Assembly (NCBI GenBank): GCA_002366635.1
Contig: DFBN01000105.1
Location: 1 to 9,224, forward strand
DNA from: Caldifarciminota bacterium UBA3079
GTDB lineage: Bacteria; Hydrothermota; Tepidihabitantia; Tepidihabitantales; Tepidihabitantaceae
Direction of reading: 5' to 3'
Length of the DNA stretch: 9,224 nt
The stretch's first letter is position 1; the number at the start of each line of letters is the position of its first letter. This document shows, in pieces, positions 1-5,616 of the stretch. Made by a program: the position numbers and the translations under genes. Under the pieces are notes generated by a model. The model did not search any database and was not told the DNA's origin. It saw only the letters and a program-made list of their open reading frames with translations.

Positions 1-1
1 T

Positions 2-457
2 GATATGAAGCTTCTGGCCGAAAAGATGGTGATGTCTTTGTCAGAAGCGGATTTGCCGAAGACCGGTGAGGAGCCAATACAGGCATTCTTGAGCATCGGC
101 AACCGGACATCACAGCATGTTGATACCGAAGGAATTTCCGAGAAGATTATGGTTTCGCTGGTCAAACTCGGCCGGTTCCGGGTAATGGACCGGAAACTCC
201 TGAAGCAACAAGCCAAAGAAATTGCTTTGGTCGCGAACCAACGGATTGATGTTGATGGCGCGGTCAGGCTCGGTAATCTTGTCGGGGCCGATTATTTTCT
301 TACCGGCGATATTATGAGCATTGAGAAAACCAAGGGTGCGACGACCTTGGCTTATTACAAATTGACGATGCGCCTGGTTGATATTCAGACTTCGGAAATT
401 CTCTGGGCCGAAGAAAAGGAACTGAAGAAGAAAAGCAAAAAGGGTTGGTTTGAGTAA
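2..457 (+). CDS. LpoB-like peptidoglycan synthase activator lipoprotein, C-terminal part (5' end outside window)
   Basis: About 151 residues of an LpoB-family protein (Pfam LpoB, related in fold to CsgG and TolB N-terminal domains). In E. coli LpoB is an outer-membrane lipoprotein that reaches through the periplasm to activate the peptidoglycan synthase PBP1B; that role is transferred here by homology only. Family features visible are a helix ending in KMVMSL, the strand AFLSIGNRTSQHVD (N-x-T near residue 33 counted from the ATG at 5), LGRFRVMDRKLL near 55-66, GADYFLTGDI near 94-103, and a final strand TMRLVDIQTSEILWAEEKE. The frame is open to the left edge, no signal peptide is seen, and the ATG at 5 lies inside a helix the family normally extends, so the true start is upstream. 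A lipoprotein gene follows after 33 bases. Family confidence is high; the partner synthase is unknown. Confidence 0.85.
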   Translation, partial: DMKLLAEKMVMSLSEADLPKTGEEPIQAFLSIGNRTSQHVDTEGISEKIMVSLVKLGRFRVMDRKLLKQQAKEIALVANQRIDVDGAVRLGNLVGADYFLTGDIMSIEKTKGATTLAYYKLTMRLVDIQTSEILWAEEKELKKKSKKGWFE

Positions 458-490
458 CCGGCAAAGGCAAAAATCAATCGGTGTCGGGCT

Positions 491-1639
491 GTGTTAATCC
501 GTGGTTGCCGGCTTCTGCTTCTCTGCTTCTTGATGCTGAGCTGCCAGCCGAGCAAACCTGTTGTTCGGCGACCCAGCTATTTTTCTGACCTGAGATATGA
601 CAAGGCCGCGGCGAAATACAAAGAGCGAATGGAGAAACGGTACGAGGCCAGGGACAACTCCTATGTGCTGTCGGTTCTTGATTACGCTGTTGTCAGCTTG
701 TATGATTTCGACTTGGAGAATACGAAGAAGGCATTCACCGCAGCTTACAAAGTTGACGACGGCAGGATTCTGGAAGCGGCCAAATTCTATCAATGGCTTC
801 AGGTAGATACGCGCAAGGTCTATAAGCTGACCAAACGGGAAAAGGAGCTTTCCCATCTTTATTTGGGCTTGGCTTATCTGTTTGATGATAATCTTGAGGA
901 ATCGCTGGTCGAGTTCAAAAAGCTAAGGCAGATGGACCAGGAAGCATCAAGTCTGCCGCTGGTGAATTTCTATATGGGGCTTGTTTATGAAAAGATGGGC
1001 ATGTATGACGATGCCTTGATTGAATACAACCGGTTAAAGGAAATGAACAGCCGCCTTGATGCTGAAGCGCTGGTCAGTCACATTGAGGAGTTGCGCACTG
1101 GAACCTTCCAGCCGGATTCAGGCAGGATCGAACTCATCGTCCAGGTTGACCACCAGTTCGCATCATCAACTGGCCGGACTGTAGCAATTGCTGATGATGA
1201 GCGAATCGCCACATTACCGTCTTATGTTGATAAGTTTGAGGTTAAGTTGACCCCGGCCGAGGCCGAACGGAAAGCAGCCCAGGATGCTAGTGCCGAGGCG
1301 GCGCGCTATGGAACGCGGTGCTGCGGCGGGCTATTGGGCGAATATCTGTGGCCCGGCCATGGCGCGGATATGGCTGACTTTGCCGGTGATGTCGCGTTCG
1401 GCCAAGAGGATGAAAACGAGGATGTCCGTTTCTGGGGTTATGCGCCGGTAGCGGTTTCTGTTCTGAGAATTCAGATACCAGTAACAACCAGGGAAATCAG
1501 ACTGGTGTTTTACAACCGTGAAAGCGGCAGGATCGGTTCTTGCCGGTATCCGCTTAGCGGGTCGAATGCCAGAGCTTATTCTGCCCGGGGGACTTATTTC
1601 GTCATTGCCGGTCTGGCAAAAGAGTTCTATGTTTATTAG
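491..1639 (+). CDS. TPR-containing lipoprotein, probably COG3014-like
   Basis: A 382-residue exported protein. The N-terminus has Arg4 and Arg7, a Leu/Cys-rich hydrophobic stretch and a lipobox-like LMLSC with the lipidated Cys at 18, so membrane anchoring is likely. Residues about 60-190 are helical and TPR-like, with two clear units around 120-150 (LYLGLAYLFDDNLEESLVEF) and 156-190 (FYMGLVYEKMGMYDDALIEY). The C-terminal half is beta-rich, with IELIVQVDHQF near 213-223 and a Gly/Cys-rich patch around 275-280. It sits between an LpoB-like and a YcfL-like gene, the setting known to me for COG3014 lipoproteins in gammaproteobacteria; that assignment rests on layout and context and is not a confident sequence match. 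The GTG start at 491 gives a complete signal peptide but has only a weak ribosome site. Molecular function is unknown; TPRs suggest protein binding. Confidence 0.72.
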   Translation: MLIRGCRLLLLCFLMLSCQPSKPVVRRPSYFSDLRYDKAAAKYKERMEKRYEARDNSYVLSVLDYAVVSLYDFDLENTKKAFTAAYKVDDGRILEAAKFYQWLQVDTRKVYKLTKREKELSHLYLGLAYLFDDNLEESLVEFKKLRQMDQEASSLPLVNFYMGLVYEKMGMYDDALIEYNRLKEMNSRLDAEALVSHIEELRTGTFQPDSGRIELIVQVDHQFASSTGRTVAIADDERIATLPSYVDKFEVKLTPAEAERKAAQDASAEAARYGTRCCGGLLGEYLWPGHGADMADFAGDVAFGQEDENEDVRFWGYAPVAVSVLRIQIPVTTREIRLVFYNRESGRIGSCRYPLSGSNARAYSARGTYFVIAGLAKEFYVY

Positions 1640-1643
1640 GAGG
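1638..1643 (+). promoter_or_regulatory. Shine-Dalgarno AGGAGG overlapping the upstream stop codon
   Basis: A perfect AGGAGG whose first two bases are the last two of the TAG stop of the TPR lipoprotein gene. It lies five bases before the ATG at 1649. The overlap suggests that translation of the two lipoproteins is coupled, and it fixes the start of the YcfL-like gene. Confidence 0.8.
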
Positions 1644-1648
1644 AAAAG

Positions 1649-2056
1649 ATGGAAAAGAGACTTGCCTTATTGTCTGCGCTGACAATCCTGGTCGGGTGCA
1701 GCGCCAGAATAAATTCGGTAATAATCAACCGGAATACCGGGACTAGAAGCTGGGATGTTGATAATGTATTCCTGTCGAGAGACATCCGGGTGCTGGATGT
1801 CAAAGAAGAAGTCAAGGATGGTGTACTGTTCGTGAATATCCTGATAAAGAACGGCTGGAGTATGCCTATCGGCGGCAAGCTCAAAGTGCAGTTTTACGAC
1901 CGGAACGGAGTTCAGCTTGACGACCCGTGGGGCTGGCACCAACTGATGCTGGAATCGAATCAGGAACAATGGTTCCGGTTCATGGCTCCGAAAAAGGCGA
2001 ATGAGATTAGCAAGATGAAAATCATGGTTCGGGGCATCAATAAGTATTCCTCTTAG
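1649..2056 (+). CDS. YcfL-like (DUF1425) small lipoprotein
   Basis: A 135-residue lipoprotein. The signal peptide is MEKR followed by a hydrophobic stretch and the lipobox LVGC, with Cys17 as the lipidated residue. The mature part is a small beta-sandwich-like domain matching the YcfL/DUF1425 layout: VFLSRDIRVLDVKEE near 45-59, the strand VLFVNILIKNGW near 65-76, KLKVQFYDRNGVQL near 83-96, then a WGWHQLMLESNQEQWFRF stretch and a final APKKANEI..MKIMVRGI strand. In E. coli, ycfL lies next to lpoB; here the LpoB-like gene is one gene upstream, which strongly supports the assignment. The precise role of YcfL is not known. The gene follows its neighbour by 9 bases with a strong ribosome site and precedes the next gene by 15 bases, so it is almost certainly in the same operon. 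Confidence 0.78.
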   Translation: MEKRLALLSALTILVGCSARINSVIINRNTGTRSWDVDNVFLSRDIRVLDVKEEVKDGVLFVNILIKNGWSMPIGGKLKVQFYDRNGVQLDDPWGWHQLMLESNQEQWFRFMAPKKANEISKMKIMVRGINKYSS

Positions 2057-2071
2057 GTTTAAGACACGAAC

Positions 2072-3034
2072 TTGAATATCTACCGGTTAGCTTGCATTAG
2101 CGGGACAGTTCTTTTGCTCACGGTCACTGGCTGCAGGAAACCTGAAAGGCCCGAGGCAATATCCTGGTCAGAAGTAAACGACTTTGTCTATCAGCTTCAG
2201 AATATCGACATGGCAGCGATTGGTAATACCAAGTTCGATTTGGTCATAATTGATTACTCGGCCGCAGGCGACGAAAAGACCAGGTTTACCAATCAGGAGA
2301 TTTCGATGCTTAGAAACAGCCCGGCCGGGCCGAAACTGGTGCTAGGGTATATGAGCATCGGCGAAGCCGAAGACTACCGGTGGTATTGGAATGAAAACTG
2401 GGACCGAAACCATGATGGAATTCCTGACCCGGGTGCACCTTCGTGGCTTGGATTAGGTAATCCTGATTGGCCGGGGAATTACAAAGTGAAATACTGGGAA
2501 ACCGGGTGGCAAGCGATTATCTTTGGTGATTCTACCAGTTATCTGGATAAGATTGTCGCCGCCGGTTTTGACGGGGTCTATCTTGATATTATCGACGCTT
2601 ATGAGTATTGGGGCCCGGGTGGTGAAAGCGGCTTGAACCGGCCGGCTGCTGAACCGGATATGGTCGCTTTCGTTGAATCGATTGCCGATTATGTCCGGGT
2701 TAAAATGGGCATGACCGATTTTGGCATCTTTCCCCAGAATGGCGCAGCATTGTCCAGTCATTCTGATTATGTTCAAATTGTTACCGGTATTGGCCAGGAA
2801 GATACCTGGTATGAAGACAATGAACCGCAACCGGCCCGGCACACGAACGAGGTCATTGCCGGGCTGGATGTTTTCAAGCAGGCCGGTAAGCTGGTGCTGG
2901 TCACGGATTATGTTACCAGACCAGAACTTATTGATAGTTTCTATGCCAAGGCAGAAGCAAAAGGTTATGTGCCTTATGCAACGGTTCGGGACCTGGACGT
3001 TTTGACGATTAACCCGGGTCACGAACCGGACTGA
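2072..3034 (+). CDS. TM1410/MJ1477-family putative glycoside hydrolase (GH114-like) lipoprotein
   Basis: A 320-residue TIM-barrel-type protein related to the GH114 endo-alpha-1,4-polygalactosaminidase group. The signal peptide ends in lipobox VTGC (Cys21), so it should be membrane anchored. Family motifs in order are LVIIDYS (58-63, Asp61), LGYMSIGEAEDYRW (91-104), PSWLG..NPDWPGNYKVKYW (123-142), GFDGVYLDIIDAYEYW (165-180), FGIFPQNG (217-224) and GQEDTWY (241-247). Acidic residues such as Asp61, Glu98, Asp172 and Glu243 are candidates for the active site. DRNHDGIPD at 111-119 resembles a Ca-binding loop. Substrate is unknown; a hexosaminoglycan is suggested by GH114. TTG at 2072 is the only plausible start: an in-frame TAA lies at 2060-2062 and a later start would lose the signal peptide. 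No good ribosome site is visible, so coupling to the gene 15 bases upstream is likely. Some databases label this family cysteinyl-tRNA synthetase-related, which is misleading. Confidence 0.85.
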   Translation: MNIYRLACISGTVLLLTVTGCRKPERPEAISWSEVNDFVYQLQNIDMAAIGNTKFDLVIIDYSAAGDEKTRFTNQEISMLRNSPAGPKLVLGYMSIGEAEDYRWYWNENWDRNHDGIPDPGAPSWLGLGNPDWPGNYKVKYWETGWQAIIFGDSTSYLDKIVAAGFDGVYLDIIDAYEYWGPGGESGLNRPAAEPDMVAFVESIADYVRVKMGMTDFGIFPQNGAALSSHSDYVQIVTGIGQEDTWYEDNEPQPARHTNEVIAGLDVFKQAGKLVLVTDYVTRPELIDSFYAKAEAKGYVPYATVRDLDVLTINPGHEPD

Positions 3035-3077
3035 ACCGGGTGACAATGCCCGACCCATGAGGAGAACAAAAACTTCA

Positions 3078-3083
3078 AGGAGG
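3078..3083 (+). promoter_or_regulatory. Shine-Dalgarno AGGAGG deciding a GTG start
   Basis: AGGAGG followed by five bases and GTG at 3089. An ATG at 3084-3086 touches the Shine-Dalgarno sequence and is in another frame, reading only ATG GAG TGA. The GTG is therefore the serpin start. Confidence 0.75.
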
Positions 3084-3088
3084 ATGGA

Positions 3089-4267
3089 GTGAAAAGGGTT
3101 GTAGCTTGGCTAATATTGTGTCTGGTTCTTTCGCCGGGTTTTGCCAATAGCGAGAAAGCGCCAGTGGATACTGCGGTGATTAGGGCGAATGCAAAGTTTG
3201 GATTCAAGCTGTTTTCTGAACTTATCAACCAGGATGCAGACAGGAATGTATCTATATCACCGATGGGTGTGGCAATGGCGCTTGAGCTGACATACAGCGG
3301 CGCTTCTGGCAAGACCAAGGATGCGATGACAAAAGTTCTTGAATTGAATGGTATCAACATTCAGGAACTCAATCTGGCGAATTCTGCACTCTTGGATATA
3401 TTTGTCCATCCAGACCTTGCTATCGCCAATTCGCTTTGGTTGAAGAGAGGCATCGGGTTGAATCCGGAATTTGTCCGGCAAGCCCAGAAGTTTTATCGGG
3501 CCAAAATAGCTGAACTGGATTTTTCCAAACCAGAAACGCCCGGGACCATCAATAAATGGGTGAAAGATAAAACCAATGGTAATATCCGGGAAATCGTTGA
3601 TACAATTCCTCACGACGCATTCTTATATCTTGTCAATGCAGTCTATTTCAAAAGGGCCTGGAAGTTCCGATTTGATGAGAAAGAGACACGGGAATGTCCC
3701 TTTATCCTGTCCGATGGCACAAAGAAGAAAATCCCAATGATGTCACAATCAGGGAATTACCAGTATTATCGAGGAAATAAATTCCAGGCGGTGAGTCTTC
3801 CTTATAGGGATACCCGGATGAGCATGTTTATCTTTCTGCCTGATACATCCCTTGAGGAATTCTATAAGGAATTGAATCCGGATAACTGGCAGAACTGGGT
3901 GGCTGGATTCTATCCGATGCAAGGCTCTCTTGTTCTGCCCAGGTTCAAGCTGAAGTCCGAAGTAGAATTGAATGATGCCCTCAAAGCGCTCGGGATGGAA
4001 ATAGTTTTTGACAAAGACATCGCCGATTTCCAGAAGATGCTTGCAGCGCCTGTCGAAGGCCCGGGCCCATATATCAGCACGGTGAAGCATAAGACATTCG
4101 TTGAAGTGAACGAACAAGGAACCGAAGCTGTTGCCGCGACCTCAGAGGAACTGATGGTTGAAGCCTTGCCATTCTCGATGACAGTTGACCGACCGTTTTT
4201 CTTTGCCATCAGAGATAATGGGACCGGCACAATACTGTTCATGGGTTCGGTCGTCCACCCAGAATAG
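3089..4267 (+). CDS. Secreted serpin, inhibitory type, predicted P1 Glu (first of tandem pair)
   Basis: A 392-residue serine-protease-inhibitor-fold protein. Residues 1-20 form a Sec signal peptide (MKRVV, hydrophobic core, likely cut near GFA|NS) with no lipobox, so the product is periplasmic or secreted. Serpin landmarks are NVSISPMGVAMAL near 53-65 (shutter), LVNAVYFK near 186-193, PMMSQSG near 216-222, VKHKTFVEVNEQGTEAVAAT (hinge) and the PROSITE-type signature MTVDRPFFFAI near 364-374. The hinge from Glu342 (P17) to Thr351 (P8) has the small residues needed for loop insertion, so inhibition is likely. Counting 17 residues gives P1 = Glu358 and P1' = Ala359; the distance to DRPF equals that in human alpha-1-antitrypsin. 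The target protease is unknown; Glu at P1 hints at a Glu-preferring protease or a shifted scissile bond. It follows the TM1410-like gene by 54 bases and is followed by a paralog. Confidence 0.93.
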   Translation: MKRVVAWLILCLVLSPGFANSEKAPVDTAVIRANAKFGFKLFSELINQDADRNVSISPMGVAMALELTYSGASGKTKDAMTKVLELNGINIQELNLANSALLDIFVHPDLAIANSLWLKRGIGLNPEFVRQAQKFYRAKIAELDFSKPETPGTINKWVKDKTNGNIREIVDTIPHDAFLYLVNAVYFKRAWKFRFDEKETRECPFILSDGTKKKIPMMSQSGNYQYYRGNKFQAVSLPYRDTRMSMFIFLPDTSLEEFYKELNPDNWQNWVAGFYPMQGSLVLPRFKLKSEVELNDALKALGMEIVFDKDIADFQKMLAAPVEGPGPYISTVKHKTFVEVNEQGTEAVAATSEELMVEALPFSMTVDRPFFFAIRDNGTGTILFMGSVVHPE

Positions 4268-4300
4268 CGAATCTCTTTGACTGTGCTTGAGATTCGGCTA
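4265..4300 (+). terminator. Hairpin overlapping the first serpin's stop codon; possible terminator or attenuator
   Basis: TAGCGAATCTC (4265-4275) pairs with GAGATTCGGCTA (4289-4300). This gives an eight-base perfect core plus an alternative four-pair extension with one bulged base, and a 13-base loop. It is followed by ATTTTAG, a short T run. The stem includes the stop codon TAG. The T tract is weak, so it could equally be a partial terminator, an attenuator between the serpins or an mRNA-stabilising hairpin. The second serpin begins 26 bases after it. Confidence 0.4.
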
Positions 4301-4326
4301 ATTTTAGACTATAAAAGGAGGAACAT

Positions 4327-5577
4327 ATGAAAAGCCGTTGGTTGTGTTCGATTCTGGCGACGGTTATCGGGTGCTGTTTTGCCGGAGCTAGAAAACCGCC
4401 AGCAGAGTCAGTTAAACCCGCAATTGGGATGACCAGCAAACCAATCGGGAAAGAAATCGTTCAGGCTGATAACGCATTCGGATTCAAGCTGTTTTCCGAG
4501 CTGTTCGGTCAGGAGCCTGAAGAGAACATTTTCATGTCACCAACCAGCATTGCGATGGCGCTTTCGATGGCTTATAACGGCGCGGCTGGCAAGACAAAAG
4601 CTGCGATGGCAAAGGTTCTGGGAATTGAAGGAATCAAACTTAGTGATGTTGGTATGGCCAATGCCGCTCTGCTGGCGGCATTGAGAACAGCCGACCCCAA
4701 GGTCCAACTTGAGATTGCCAATTCACTCTGGGTGCGCAAAGGACTCGGTTTGTCACCGAAGTTCGTCGAGACCAATACTGAATACTACGAGGCCAAGGTT
4801 ACTGAGCTGGATTTTGCTGACCCGGAAGCGCCGGATATCATTAACGGTTGGGTAAAAGAGAAAACCCGGGACAAGATAGACCGGATTGCCGGGACGATAA
4901 ACCCGGATGATGTTCTTTTCCTTATCAATGCGGTTTATTTCAAAGGCAGCTGGGCCGAAGAGTTCGATACCGCGCTGACTCAGAAACGTGATTTCCACCT
5001 GTCTGGTGGTAGCACAATAAAACATCCGATGATGTCCCAGTCGGGTGATTATAAGTACTATTCGGCCGAAGGATTCCAGGTTGTAAATCTGCCGTATGGC
5101 GAAGAGCGAATCAGCATGATGGTATTCCTGCCGGCTGAGGAATCCAACCTTGCGGCTTTTGTCGGCAAGCTGAATTCTGAAAACTGGAACCGATGGCTTG
5201 ACAGCATGAAGGTAATAAAAGGCGATATTGTTATCCCGAAGTTTAAGCTGGAATATGAAAAGACCCTTAATGATGTGCTTTCAGAACTGGATATGAAAAT
5301 CGCTTTCGACCCGGCACAGGCCGACTTTTCTAAAATGGTGCTGAATCCTGAAAAGAACCCATTATTTATCAGCCAGGTGAAGCACAAAAGCTTTGTTGAA
5401 GTGAATGAAGAAGGAACCGAAGCAGCCGCGGTTACTTCGGTAGTAATGACCCTGAGTGCAGCACCCCAGCCTGAAGAAAGGTTCTCGATGATAGTTGACC
5501 GACCGTTCTTCTTTGCGATTCAGGATAACGAAACCAGAGCAGTACTGTTTACGGGTGCGGTTTCAAACCCGGAGTGA
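4327..5577 (+). CDS. Exported serpin, inhibitory type, extended reactive loop (second of tandem pair)
   Basis: A 416-residue serpin, by eye about half identical to the upstream paralog. ATG at 4327 follows AGGAGG (4316-4321) at a good distance. The N-terminus MKSRW plus a short hydrophobic stretch can be read two ways: a lipobox VIGC with lipidated Cys16, or signal peptidase I cleavage after AGA (residue 21). Serpin landmarks are NIFMSPTSIAMAL near 65-77, LINAVYFKGSW near 198-208, HPMMSQSG, VKHKSFVEVNEEGTEAAAVT and the signature MIVDRPFFFAI near 388-398. The hinge runs from Glu361 (P17) to Thr370 (P8) and is Ala-rich, so an inhibitory serpin is likely. Counting gives P2-P1-P1' = Leu376-Ser377-Ala378; a one-residue shift would put Leu at P1. 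The segment after P1 (AAPQPEERFSMIVD) is five residues longer than in the first serpin. Different target specificity is inferred. The next gene starts 39 bases on. Confidence 0.93.
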   Translation: MKSRWLCSILATVIGCCFAGARKPPAESVKPAIGMTSKPIGKEIVQADNAFGFKLFSELFGQEPEENIFMSPTSIAMALSMAYNGAAGKTKAAMAKVLGIEGIKLSDVGMANAALLAALRTADPKVQLEIANSLWVRKGLGLSPKFVETNTEYYEAKVTELDFADPEAPDIINGWVKEKTRDKIDRIAGTINPDDVLFLINAVYFKGSWAEEFDTALTQKRDFHLSGGSTIKHPMMSQSGDYKYYSAEGFQVVNLPYGEERISMMVFLPAEESNLAAFVGKLNSENWNRWLDSMKVIKGDIVIPKFKLEYEKTLNDVLSELDMKIAFDPAQADFSKMVLNPEKNPLFISQVKHKSFVEVNEEGTEAAAVTSVVMTLSAAPQPEERFSMIVDRPFFFAIQDNETRAVLFTGAVSNPE

Positions 5578-5616
5578 AGTTCCGGTTGGGACAGAAGTAG
5601 GGGGTAAAGGTTTGAT

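Noticed and set aside
5..7. ATG at 5 as the start of the LpoB-like gene
   Set aside because: The frame is open to the window edge, the family has a longer N-terminus with a lipoprotein signal, and no signal peptide follows this ATG. The gene is treated as cut by the window.
2072..3034. Reading the TM1410-type gene as a cysteinyl-tRNA synthetase
   Set aside because: That is a legacy database label. The protein has a lipoprotein signal and a GH114-like barrel, with no HIGH or KMSKS motifs.
2453..3058. 201-codon open frame on the minus strand
   Set aside because: It lies wholly antisense to the clearly conserved TM1410-type gene, has no ribosome site and its translation shows no recognisable domain.
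4287..4315. Promoter-like TTGAGA, 17 bases, TATAAA before the second serpin
   Set aside because: The match is good (5 of 6 in each box), but transcription would start near 4322, after the AGGAGG at 4316-4321, giving a message without the ribosome site. The first box also lies in the hairpin stem.
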